Origin: Polytrichum commune
Lineage: Eukaryota; Streptophyta; Polytrichopsida; Polytrichales; Polytrichaceae
NCBI GenBank assembly: GCA_950295325.1
Contig: OX485804.1
Coordinates: 41,714,429 to 41,778,428 of the forward strand
Length of the DNA: 64,000 nt
Reading direction: 5' to 3'
Below, piece by piece: positions 33,772 to 45,744 of this stretch. The translations under genes and the position numbers were made by a program. Position 1 is the first letter of the stretch, and the number at the start of each line of letters is the position of its first letter. The notes under the pieces were generated by a model. The model was not told the origin of the DNA. It saw nothing but the letters and a program-made list of their open reading frames with translations, and made no database searches.

Positions 33772-34127
33772 AATGAATAATGTTATGCACCAGGTATCTC
33801 GAGTCCGACACCTAGCAACCAATCACAACGAAGGAATAGGAAGGAATTATTTTGTCCTTTAAATCATGATTGTCATAACTAAGTAGAGATATTGTGTCCT
33901 AATTTTCAGTACTTGGCTCTCCAATGTAAGTGCTTCTAGATTTCCTTCGTCAGTTGTCCCTGTTCAATGGAGCAAAGGCTGTAATTATTTTCCAAAAGTG
34001 GCTTGGAACCTACATACTATTTTAGGGTGTTTTCATTGAGTGAGTGAGAGATGTTCATATCCAATGATTTTCTCTCGTTGCTTTGCATTATCAATAGTTT
34101 TAAAATATGTGTTTCTTTCAGACTTCC

Positions 34128-35050
34128 TACTATTGTTGTCCCTCTTTAGTATGGGACATTGGGAAACACAAAAGTCGTATTATCGAGGTGTCATCTCCTC
34201 ATTAATATGACAAATGGCGTAAAGTTGTCGTATTATTGAGGGAATACAAAAACATAAGTAATATGAGCTTGATTTATATCTATATCTATATCTATCTATC
34301 TATCTATCTATCTATATCTATCTATCTATATATATATATATACAACCAATTTAAGCAATATAGATGGTATGAAATAATAACTTATAACTCCATAATAATG
34401 TAATTTTTTTCAAGAACTCTTGAAATAGGAGTCCAAATATCTCTAGTGTTGCCTACCCAAGTTAGCATTTGTCATCCTTTTTGAATTGCCTACTAACTTT
34501 TGAAAACTGATAATTTCATTAACAAAAAAGTATAAAGAGTTCTCCAATAAGAAACTAGACAACAATGATGGATGACGTTTAGCATCACTACGCTTTACTA
34601 TAGGTGGAGCAACATCATCCACATCTATTGTAGGTAGATCAATATTAAGATCAAAGTCTAGTGCATAATTGGTTCCCAAATCAACATCCACCAACTCATC
34701 AGTAATCAATTTACGGCAACATACTAGGCATGAGGCTACTCTAACCCTAACCATGTCCATTCTACACTAGTAACCCTAATTATCATTAAGTTCTTAATGA
34801 TAAGTAAAGTTCCCAAGTACTTCCCAAGTGAAAATGAATGTATTTCAGATGTACACAACATAGATGTAAGGAATTTTAGCATTAACTACCTCTTTAATAT
34901 GACAAAAATGGAGATTCCAAATGTTGCATTATTGAGTGTCATAGTAGTATAAAAGAGGGAGTTTAGAACTAAAAAGTTCAGTCTCGCAAAAATGTGTCAT
35001 AATATCAAGGGTGTTGTATAAATGAGTGTCGTATTAACGAGGTTAGACTG
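34128..35050. mobile_element. Degenerate pogo-like element
   Basis: The right end, read in reverse, is CAGTCTAACCTCGTTAATAC at 35050, followed by TA. These are classic pogo-type termini. On the left, 34128-34245 matches the left interior of the element at 881-2064: CATTTGGGAAACA/CATTGGGAAACA, CGTATTATCGAGGTG and TTAATATGACAAAT. A second left-end-like sequence (CTACCTCTTTAATATGAC) lies near 34887, so this may be two nested or rearranged copies. The left border is uncertain. Confidence 0.6.
34264..34342. repeat. TATC/TA microsatellite
   Basis: An impure run of TATC and TATATC units passes into a TA run, about 79 bp in total, inside the degenerate pogo-like element. Confidence 0.9.
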
Positions 35051-35052
35051 TA

Positions 35053-37000
35053 CTTAGGGTCCCGTGAAAACTGTAACTTGTCACCATGATGTGTGTTCTT
35101 GATCACATAAGGTAGATGTACCTTAATTGGTTACTTTTTCCAACTAGCCCACTTCTCTTGGAATACGAAACACACAATTAGTACGCGATGGTTAGCAAAT
35201 CCAAATCGAGGAAATTATCACTTTCTTCATAATTTTTGGAGCTCATATGAGTATCTTATTAATTATTAAAGTGAAGTACACCTTCCCCCCCCCCCCAATT
35301 ATGAAAAGTAATCAAATGACACCCGCACCTTAGCTTGCCTTGTTCTTGCTAAGCTATGGTATGCGGGTGTTACTTAGTTAGTTTTCTTAATCATACACAT
35401 ATATTTGATTGGTGAATGGTTAGGTGAGGATCAAAGAACAAATACCATAGAGACATATATATTTAATTAACTACTCCTCACTCAATAATTTTATTACTAC
35501 GTCTTCTAATTTGATTAGCTACTCCACACTCAACAATGAACACAATTTGGAGGAACTATGAATCCAGTTTAGGAATCAACAAACATGCACTTTTGATGAC
35601 CGTAACTAACAAGGAGAGGTCCAATATTCAGACTAATTTTGTTGAGGGTCCATCACATATTTGTTAATGCAACACAAATTTGAAGACATAACCATGATCA
35701 ATAGAAGGTAGAGTATAACACCCACGTACCTTATGATATTCTTGTGGGATTTGAGTGCGTTTGAACAAATGTGCAAAAGACAAGAGGCTCACAAATTAGT
35801 AGTACATTTTTCACTCTTATAGCCACACTGTATGTCATTTTGGAAGTTTGAATGATTATAGTCTAGAATAAGTTGAAGTACAAAGCTCCTTACAATGATA
35901 CACATATTGATGTCGAGGTCACCTTCAAACCCTCAGCAAACTTAGACGGTGTAACCCGCTGCTGACCGGTTTACATGGAAGTTACTCCCACCAAAATTAG
36001 ACCTTCATTAGGTTTCCCATTTCTGGTGAAGGTGTTTGCACTCATATAATCTTAATTTTGTGATACATAATCTTAATGCTCTTTTGAATCCTCAAGGACA
36101 AATTGACCTAAGTTTTCAAGTTTATGTCCCCCGAAATCTAATGTCAAGGTTAGGTGTTCCTAAACCTTTATTAGATTTCGCATCTTATATGGATTTAGTA
36201 ACATAATCCTTTTTCTAATCAAGAGCCCTTTATAAATCTCTAAGGATAAAGTGTCCAAGTCTTTAAGTTTATATTCCCCGAAACCCTAATGTCAAGGTTA
36301 AGTGTTTTAGGGAGAACATCGTTCATACATACAATATCTTTCATGGTATGAATGGTCGTAAAAGATTCTTATTCCATTCAAGAACATGCATTTATGAAAA
36401 GGTTACAACTCTTTTGAAAGTCAAATCATACTCCCTCACTAAAGTTTCATCTCAAGATTTCATTCCATATCCAAGTTCTAGTATCCACATAATTTCTCAT
36501 AAAGTGCTTTCATCTAATGTTTGTTCCGTATTCAAGTAATATTCCTCATGATTTTTAGAGTTTTCTTTAAATCTTCGAGATAGAGTTTTTAACGAGTTGA
36601 AATCCTAAACTTGAGTTGATATGTTGACGGGGTCCAATTTGCCGGCCGCATTCCGATGCATCAAGTTGAAATGATTCCGTGGTTGATACTCTCCACGTCG
36701 CGTCCAACTCGTTCTCTAAGTCATGATTCTACTTCACCACTTTAACTCAAACTATCCCTAATCAATCTCAAGTGGCTTTAGATGTCCCTTTCGGCCTTGC
36801 CTCATGTTAATCCTTTGATTATTTCCAAATTGGCCTTCAAACTAAATAATTTCCATGTTTCACCAATGTTTCAAAGTCCTTCCGAGTATTGAATTTCCAA
36901 AAATCCTAAATACATATGGATCTTTTGATCCTCTCCGTGTTGAAGAGACATTATGATTATCTATTCTTCAAGTCCGAAATCTTTCTAAGGATTTTCAATT
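35053..37000. other. Gene-free spacer with a C13 run and internal repeats
   Basis: No gene is recognised. A poly-C run of about 13 lies near 35285. A diverged direct repeat with the phrase CCCCGAAA.CCTAATGTCAAGGTTA.GTGTT occurs near 36125 and 36275, about 145 bp apart. The stretch 35150-35280 resembles 42135-42275, a dispersed repeat. Confidence 0.5.
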
Positions 37001-37013
37001 CCTTTAAGCCTTT

Positions 37014-37169
37014 GAGTTCCGGGGATAATATTTCAATCCCTAATCCCGTTGTGCCTTCAAATGCGAGGATTATAATCCTTTAAGTTTTTTTGAGTTCCGG
37101 GGATAATATTTCAATCCCTAATCCCGTTGTGCCTTCAAATGCGAGGATTACAATCCTTTAAGTTTCCGA
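37014..37169. repeat. 78-bp tandem duplication
   Basis: GAGTTCCGGGGATAATATTT begins at 37014 and again at 37092. The whole 78-bp unit, through AATGCGAGGATTA(T/C)AATCCTTTAAGTTT, is nearly identical in both. A shorter, weaker motif (GAGGATATGTTTGATCCTTTA) follows twice near 37173-37230. Confidence 0.9.
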
Positions 37170-38217
37170 ACGTGAGGATATGTTTGATCCTTTAAGTCTT
37201 CGAGAGCTAGGATATGTTTGATCCTTTAGGTCTTCAAGCTCGTCGTCCTCCACCTCAGATAGTTCGCTTTATAATGAGGTGCTTTAGGGGCCATATGTGG
37301 CCCCTTTATATAGGCTTGGAAATCAAAGGATTTAAAGATGTGGCGGTTAAGCCTCTAAATGTCTGTATTTACTAATTTTAGCCCTGTATATCCTCTCAGT
37401 CTAAATACATCCCTGACAGATCTATAATTAGACTGTCACGTGCTTTAAATAGATCTACCCAAGAAGTACATACGAGCATGTCTCATCCGCTTAGATGTGT
37501 CAATTGGTAGTTATACCCCTTTCATCCATTCATCCTAAAGTTTCTTCCTCATTCATTTACGGTTAGCTATAGTCATCCAAAATTGGTCATCCATGATGTC
37601 CTTTCATCTGCCCTTCGGGTTCATGCTCTCCCGACCCCTTACTAATCCTACTCACGGTCCCACTAAGTAGTATAATGCCCTCGGCCACCTCACCTACTAG
37701 TGGCCTCCCTTCTACTAATAGTCCTTCCTTTCACTAATAGCCTATCTCTCTCACTAATGGCTAAGCTTAGCTGGAGGCCCATGTATAAAGTTACTGTTTC
37801 CACCTTCTCACTCAAAGCCGAGCTGGCTCCTTCTCTCGGGCTGGCAGCTCCTCCCTCCACGTGGCACGTCCGACCAGCTCCTCTCCTCGCTCGGCTCCCG
37901 GTCACCTCCTTGCGTCCGCCGGCCTCCAGTCTCGTCGCTCCAACTGCTCTCCTGTTTTCGCTGTCTGTTTGGTCGAATTACTCCTTCTCCTCAGATCTCA
38001 ATCCTCCCTTTGCTCCTGTTGCAGCTTCAATGGCGAGTTCTGTGACCCTACAATTGATAAACTCAAATCTATTGAAACAAGTTGGGTGCACAATGCAATT
38101 TTTAGCATGACTTGAGCTCATGATGGTTTATGTTCCATGGGTCTTCTACTCCTAATGTCTACAAGGATTTCATGCATTGTTACGATCAAAGGTTATACAT
38201 AGAAAAGATTGAAGGTG
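37170..38217. other. C/T-rich interval without recognised gene
   Basis: The part 37680-38040 is rich in CTCC/TCTC and contains a CACGTG near 37860. An open frame at 37700-38110 is composed mostly of Ser, Leu, Pro and Ala and has no recognisable domain. It may be a promoter-like or leader-like patch without an identifiable partner gene. Confidence 0.4.
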
Positions 38218-38218
38218 A

Positions 38219-38299
<81 letters not shown>
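38219..38299. repeat. (ATT)27 microsatellite
   Basis: An uninterrupted 81-bp run of ATT trinucleotides. It generates poly-Leu frames on the plus strand and poly-Ile or poly-Asn frames on the minus strand, none of which should be taken as genes. Its purity suggests it is recent or still unstable. Confidence 0.97.
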
Positions 38300-38589
38300 G
38301 ATGAGAGGATAATCTTGTTGACATAATGTCGTAGACCACAAACTTCGTACACTAGGTTTTACTAATGCACATGACAAATAAACTTGCCCCTAAGATTTGT
38401 AGAGGGGTTTGTTATCTACAATGGTATACTAAATAGCCCTATTAGTGTGGGCCATGTTAATTTCTAACACATACCAAATTTTTAGTTCAAAATCAATGTG
38501 AGCCACAATAATTGTTTTTCCATGGAATTGACGTGGATTAAAGGTTTACTTTATCCTAGATTTGATGTAAGACGACTCTTTTATTTCAT

Positions 38590-40605
38590 GTAAGATATTG
38601 ATCATATATCTCAAAAAAAAATGAGGGGAAAAAACCATGGTCTTGGACCCACCCAAATGTATAACCAAAAATAAAATAAAAATAGAGATGTATTTTTATT
38701 CTTATTTATCCCATTTAAAAAAGAAATGAAAAAGATATGTCATTTTGATGTGATGTGAATTGAGCTTGTTCTCCTATACATGGTCCTAGGGGTGAGCCAA
38801 TGGGACACTTATAGGCTTAGTGCCTACATCCATTGGGAGTCGAATCTCACTTGAAGATGGTTCTGTTCAATGTAACGACTAATCTCAAGCATTTGTTTGA
38901 GGACCATGTGTAGTTGCTCTTAGCCAACTCCACATACACTTCAGGTCGTTGGATGGGATCGTGAATCGTCTCATCTAGTTAGCAATTGTGAATCATGAAT
39001 ATTGTTCTTTCAAATGTGAAAATCAAACTTGAGATGTAAAAGTTGTAACATGTCAAAGTATTATTTTTATTTTTTCTTGTTCTTCAAGCGATTGCATAGG
39101 CCCTCCCAATTGTATGGTGAACGTAGAATGTTGTCCTTATTTTGAGCATGAACCTAGTCCGATCTCATTGTAACATGTGTTTTTGGCATTTGTTCTTAAC
39201 TACAAGCCTTTGGCATCTACCACTCAAATAAAGGTTTTTGCATAAGACAAGTGTATGCTAAGCAACTACTAGTGTGGGATGACCATTTACAAGGAACATT
39301 GAACATATTGGCCATCTTAAAGATAGAAAGAATTCAAACATTAAACTTATTTGTAAATTCCTCGAAAGAGGCATGGAATATGTTTCTAGGACATGCTCTC
39401 TATAGGTTAATACTTAGTCATTTTGTAATAAGGCCACACGTCCATGTACCGGCCGTTCCGGTAAAGCAAAATACAGTTCAATGACAACAACAAAGTTTTT
39501 ACTAGTAGCCTGAAGCACCCTTTTGGCCGAGCCCGTAGGGGGGGCCAAAATGTGAGATAGTAGATTTGCCTTGTTGTCCAACATGGAAGTTGGAATGTGG
39601 TGTGCCCCTGCACTTACCCACTTTGAATGTTGCATGGCTAGATTGATTGAACTTTTATCTTGAGATGCTAGAAAAATGACAATAAATCTATAAATCATGA
39701 AAAAAATCGGGCAAACTTTGAATATTAAGCATATTGCATCATGACAATAATTCAATGTAAAACACAACAATTTCATGTCCCCACCAACATGAATATGAAA
39801 ATCAAGTTTTTTTTTTTGCTCGATTGAGAGTCAAATTAAGGGTTTTGGAAAAGAGAGGCTTTCAAGTCCCCATCCTCAAACTTCAACCATCATGTACAAT
39901 TGTGTCAACCATCTTTCGTTTATGGGGAAAATTAGCACACACTTCATTGGTCAAGATAATGCTCAATGTAAATTAGTGGAAATTAGTTTGGGCGCTCAAA
40001 GTGTTGAACCACACATCACTCTACAATAATGCATTTCAAATAAGTTCCATTCAATTAATTTGGGGTCTTTGAAATTAATTTCTAAATATGTAACATGAGA
40101 TGATCTAAGACTTAGGTTATTTTTTCAAATTTTATTTTAAATTAAATTAGAACATGTTTCAGCATTCAACCTTCCTTAAACAAATTGCAGCGAAGTTTCT
40201 CCACAAGCTTGAGTGTGATTCACAAGTTTTGTACTAGCTAGTTTTGGGGATTGGATAAGATTCAAGTGGGTCACAAATCCAAGCAGGAGTGGGATGTCCA
40301 CCATGATATGCTTATCTAACTACTTGATCTCAATTGTTGTTTTTCTCATCTCATTTGAGTGGGAGTGGGAGTGGTATTGACAACATATTCATTAGTGTTG
40401 GCAATGTTAAAATCCAATTGGGTAACTATACTTGGAGAGAGACTTGAGCAACATCTGAAATTGGTTGTCAAAGAAGGAAATTTCTTTATTTATTTTTGGA
40501 TTGGACTACTATTTTGTGACTTACAAAAAAACCAAAATTGTATGTATTTATCTTTGGAAGTGGACTTTGAGTAGAAGTGCACAATCTCCCATATTTATGT
40601 GACCA
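38590..40605. repeat. Segmental duplication, copy A
   Basis: This block is collinear with 42930-44150. Shared anchors in order are CATGGT(C/T)TTGGACCCACCCAAAT, GGGGTGAGCCAATGGGACA, GTGCCTACA(T/C)CCATT, GGGGAAAATTAGCACACACT and TTTTGTACTAGCTAGTTTTG. Copy A carries roughly 770 extra bases (about 38900-39670) missing from copy B. The block contains no recognisable coding sequence. Confidence 0.88.
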
Positions 40606-42929
40606 AATTATGTCAATTTTGAATAACACATTGCTTTCAAAGCTTGGAAAACATGGTTACAACAAAATCAACAAAATTTTAAATTTTAAAATGTGAAGGG
40701 CTCTTGAAAAAGTTAAAGTTCATGTGAAGTGCATTTATTTTTGTGCCCTTCAATTTGAAGTGCATACAAGGACTTCAACCTTGATAGGAGATTCAAAGGC
40801 CTCCTTCAAAAGCTTTGTGAGTGTCTTTCTTAGTGCATTGGTACCTAGTCATCAAAGTCAACCATGAAAGCCACCAAAAGTGGGGATCCAAGGACCTCAA
40901 TTTTGAAGGAAGCTCCATTATTTTCCACTTCCAAGACTTGTGTTAGTGAGATTATTTCAAAATAATTTAAAGAAAGAAGGAAACTCCTCTTTTGAGAAAC
41001 ATTTGAGTTCCTTTCTTGAGTTTGATTCTATTTGGGGTGTACACAAGTTGTGAGAGGAGCAAGGAGTGCTTAGATAAGCATGTGCATATACGTGGAAAAT
41101 AAAATAAAATAATTCTTTGGTTACATAAAGACGAAACATGTTAGCCCCTAAAACTCAAAGAAGCCCTTCAAGACTTTATGATTACATTGACACAAGGGAC
41201 CATCAGGGGATGTCAACCCCAATGGATCCTCATACTTTACGGTAACTCTATTATAAGTTGATCCAATCTTTTGCAAAGTATGATTGATGTGATCAATGAT
41301 TGACTACATGAGATTTAAAAGGAGGAATTGTGTCCTAGCGACAATGTAAACTCATCCATTGGCAATATAGAGACTCTAGTAAAAATCACCACCTATAAGT
41401 TTGTGGTTAACTCATTTCAAATGGGTCTTCTAGACTTTAAATTTGAGCTCTTGTGCTATTTAAGGGTCAAATAAATTATGTTAAGGTAGACATGCCCAAC
41501 ATCAACACCATCTATATAGATCTATGATATATCATGGTCATACATACCTTAGCATGCATGCAAGGATGTCCAATATTATCCAAGAGGTAAATCCAGCTCG
41601 CATCCAACTTTGAGAGTTGACAAAGTTCAGATTACTTCAACAAGTAGAATAAATGTTCTCAAGATCCCTATTCCCTAACAATTGGGAGGGCCTATGTGAT
41701 CACTCCAAGAAATTGAAGCCCTTCACTTTAACCTCCTATAATGTTTGCATCTCAACTTTGATTATGAAACTTGAAATCACATTTTGTTTGCGTTGCAATT
41801 TCTTACATGATGAGACAATTCTCGATTAGTCCCAAAAATCAAAATTGTTTATGGAATTGGAAGTGCTCACGATAGGACCACGTAACTTACTCAGAAAGCC
41901 GTGAGTGTTGGACACTTTACTAATCATTTGCAATGAATTAATATTTTAGATGAAGACATGTATATGCAAAGTTGAAAGCTCTTGAAAGTAGGCAAGAACT
42001 ATTGTGTATATCTTTTGTGTCCAAGGCCAACGGATAACCTACATGTCGGCTTATTCCCTCCCGCATGGAAATTATGAAACATGGGGTTCTATGATATGGA
42101 CCCACTAAGGTAGACGTGTGTAATTTGGAATAAAATTTCTCTGCACCCACTTCTCGTAGGATATGAAACACACAATTAGTGGGAGATGATTAGCCATTCT
42201 AAATCATGCATGTAGTCATTTGCCTCATAAATTTTGAAGCTTATATCAATCTCTTATTCATTCTCAAAGTGAAGATTCTCGGACTCATCAAGTGGTCATA
42301 TAGGTCTCCGCAATCATGTTGATTATTGAAACTAAAATGGTTAGCATATTTTGAGCACGTAATCCAACCTCTACTAAACACATGTCTTTTTGGTGTCCAT
42401 TCTTAGATCCACATCTAACCATGTACCAGTGAAATACATGTGTCCAAATTATTGCTATGTTGGAATTAGGCACATCTACCTTAGTACCACATAGATTGAA
42501 CTTTGCAGGCAAGTTATCAACATTGTTATTGGGACCTTGGGACAAATTTCTTGGAAAGAAATGAGCAGAGGAAGACTCTTATACACAATCATGTTGGGTG
42601 CACAAACTTAACTTGAACTTAAACTTAGACGTTTAACACACATACACCAAGCACTAACATGAATGGGTGTTAATATGGCAACTTTCATTTGGAGGATCTA
42701 GTAGCCCCTTTATAGTACATTTGAGTCCACGTTCAAGACCATTCTTCACATTACTATGGGTCCCATAATAACAATTCATTTTGCACACTACACAAAGCTC
42801 TGCATTGATAAAAAATTGAAGCTAGGATTTCATTTGATCAAAGAATAGTTGACTCCCTTATAAAAAAATAAAATAAAGAAGATTATCTTCATGTAAGATA
42901 TTCATGTAATTCTCTTTTATTCATGTCAG
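40606..42929. other. Gene-free spacer with dispersed repeats
   Basis: No gene is recognised. The interval 40993-41250 is related to 2270-2525, and 42345-42440 is related in reverse to 24790-24870. The open frame at 42288-42545 on the minus strand falls in the second repeat and is probably a relic. Confidence 0.5.
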
Positions 42930-44150
42930 ATATTGGTCATACATCTCAAAAGAACATTTGAGGGGCAAAAACCATGGTTTTGGACCCACCCAAATATATA
43001 TAAAAAATTTATTTGAGATGTATTTTGATTTCGATTTATCCCATTTGAAAAAGAAATGGAAAAGAAATGTCATTTTGATGCGATGTAAATTGGGTTTGTT
43101 CTCTTGTACGTGGTCCTAGGGGTGAGCCAATGGGACATCTATAGGTTTAGTGCCTACACCCATTAGGGGCCGATTCCCACTTAAGATGCTTTTATTCAAT
43201 GTAACAACTAATCTTAAGCATTTTTCATAATCCATAAATTATGAAAAGAATTGGGCAAAATTTGAATAGTAAGAATATTGCATCATGAAATATAAATCAA
43301 TGTAAAAAACAACAATTTCATGCCCACACCAACATGATTATGAAATCATGTTTTTTCTGCTCGATTGAGAATCAAATTAAGGGATATGGAAAAGAGAGGT
43401 GGTCAAGTCCCCATCCTCAAACTTCAACTATCCCCTACAATTGTGCCAACCATCTTTTATTTATGGGGAAAATTAGCACACACTTCATTGGTCAAGATCA
43501 TGCTCAATATAAATTTGCGGACATTAGTTTACGGCACTCAAAGTGTTGGACCAGACCTCACTCTACAATGATTCATTTCAAATGAGTCCCATTCAATTCA
43601 TTTGGGGTCTTTGAGGTTAGTTTCTAAATATGTAACATAAGATAATCTAAGACTTAGGTTATTTTATAAATTTTATTTTTGTTTTGAATAAGAGCATGTT
43701 TCAACATTCAACCTTCCTTTTAACAAATTGTAGCGAAGTTTCTGCACAAGCTTGAGTGTGATTCACAAGTTTTGTACTAGCTAGTTTTGGGGATTGGATA
43801 TCATTCAACTGGGTCACAAATCCAAGCAAGAGTGGGTTGTCCACCATGATATGCTAATCTAACTACTTGATCTCAATTATTGTTTTTCTCATTCTCATTC
43901 TCATTAGAGTGACAATAGCAGTAGTCTTGACAACATATTCATTAGTGTTGGCATTGTTAAAATCAAATTGGGTTTACTTGGAGAGAGACTTGATCAACGT
44001 GTGAAATTGGTTGTCAAAGAAGGAAATTTGTTTATTTATTTTCAGATTGGGCTAGTCTATTTACGACTTATAAAACAACCAAGAATTGTATGTGTTTATC
44101 TCTAGAAGTGGACTTTGGATAGAAGTACACAATCTCTTGTATTTATGTGA
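42930..44150. repeat. Segmental duplication, copy B
   Basis: This is the collinear partner of 38590-40605 with roughly 85-90 per cent apparent identity by eye. At about 43227 it passes directly from TTAAGCATTTTTC into CATAATCCATAAATTATGAA, exactly where copy A carries its additional 770 bp. Confidence 0.88.
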
Positions 44151-44641
44151 CCACAACTCAAAGGAGTGGGTGTCTAGCCCTGGTTGCCAAATTTCACCAC
44201 TCATTTATAAGAAAATATCTTCCTTGCTACACTAGATATGATATTTAGTGTGACTTACTATTTGGAGTTACACAATGCTATTCTTTTCTCCCTATTAATG
44301 TAGATTTTTACCAGGTAAACATGTTAATGTTCTATAACATCCAAACAACCAATTTAACCTTTCTTAGCCAAAAAATGAGATATACAGTAAATAATTAGAG
44401 CATTGCGTGAATCTAAGTAGTAGGTGACACTAAATACAACAATATTTAGTGTTGTATGTTGTTTTTCAACAACTCAATAAGTATAATATTCATGGGAACG
44501 TGTGGAGATGCTCCTCTTAATTAGTATCCACATCCTTAATTATCTTAATTAGACTAGACTGGTCGGAATTAGAACGACTCCAAAGTAAGCTTCCTACCGT
44601 TTGACACTACGTCCGACAACTCCTATTCGCTGCTGCTGCTG

Positions 44642-44684
<43 letters not shown>

Positions 44685-45696
44685 GCTACTACTACGCAGC
44701 TATGATGACTTATTTAGGTCGGTGAACTCTCCGCGGCCCTTAAGTCAAGTCATTCAACGAATGATATTCTTGTTCTTCTTATTATTCTTATTATTATCAG
44801 TTTTTGCAACTTTGGATTCATGGTTGGAGAAAGTGTGAATTAATTAATGTGACAGACTGACTGTCCCAGGCATCTCAGGCCCCGCTCGGCACTGAGTACG
44901 ATGTCAGCAAGTTGTAAGAAACTTCCTCCAGTGTTGGAGAAACTTCATGGGCCCGGCGGTGACTGAAGCAGAGTTCGGGTATTTTTTGAAGCCTTATTAG
45001 TGGCTAATTGCCGGTAGTTGCTACGAAGGGTCGGATTTTTCCCAATTTACATCGGCAACAGCTGGTCTTTTGTAAAATCAATCGGCCAATTGCCTATATT
45101 TTCATATTTTCATTGGCCAATATCCGATTAAATGGAATTCATATCGGCACTAATTGTTTAAAAAATGTATGAAAAGTTATTAGAAATCATTTCTTAGTAC
45201 AAAATCTTGAATAAGTGAAAAGAAAAGGCATGCTCAAAACTTTAAATTTGAAGAGTTAATATCCTTGGCAAGAATTGAACCTAGCAATGCCTTCACCGCT
45301 TGAAGGCCAAGGGTCCCCCAATTCTTCATAGAAGCAATTGGATTTGGTCATGGAAAGGTTGCATAATTCAAAAAGTTTAAGGTTTAGGGTACTTCCTCAT
45401 GTGCATCATCAAATGCCCCAAACAAATAGCGCTATGGATGCTTCCGGCTGAAATCCAGCAACTCACAAGAAGAATCGGCTACATTTACGGGACATTTTCT
45501 GGTCCATCGGCTAATTGCCATAGGATTGAAATTACAGTCGGATTGCCATCCGATGGTTGGAAATTTGGACCGGCCATGAGGGAAAATCCATCGGCTGATA
45601 ATGAACTAGCCGTCGGTTTTCCCCGAACATAGGACTGAAGGTCCACGAAACGCAGATTCTGGCCAGAGGCCCAGTGACCGGCTCTCCGGAGGATAT
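44151..45696. other. Gene-free spacer bounded by a direct repeat
   Basis: No gene is recognised. A CTG/CTA trinucleotide run lies at 44631-44690. A tRNA-derived-SINE-like patch lies on the minus strand near 45255-45345 (see findings). A repeated phrase of the type TCGG(C/G)(C/T)AATTGCC recurs between 44990 and 45530. Confidence 0.5.
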
Positions 45697-45744
45697 TTAA
45701 GTGTAGTCTGTTGTTTTCTTGCAGCTCAATAAGTATAATATTCA
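44445..45744. repeat. 48-bp direct repeat flanking about 1.2 kb
   Basis: CTCAATAAGTATAATATTCA is perfect at 44473-44492 and 45725-45744. The 28 bases before each copy are also similar (TTTAGTGT.GT.TGTTGTTTT). The offset is 1252 bp. The sequence between may be an insertion with long flanking duplications or half of a tandem duplication. Confidence 0.75.

Noticed and set aside
37700..38110. Ser/Leu/Pro-rich frame as a protein
   Set aside because: Low-complexity translation of a CT-rich tract, open on both strands.
38130..38377. Poly-Leu, poly-Ile or poly-Asn proteins
   Set aside because: These are six-frame translations of the (ATT)27 microsatellite.
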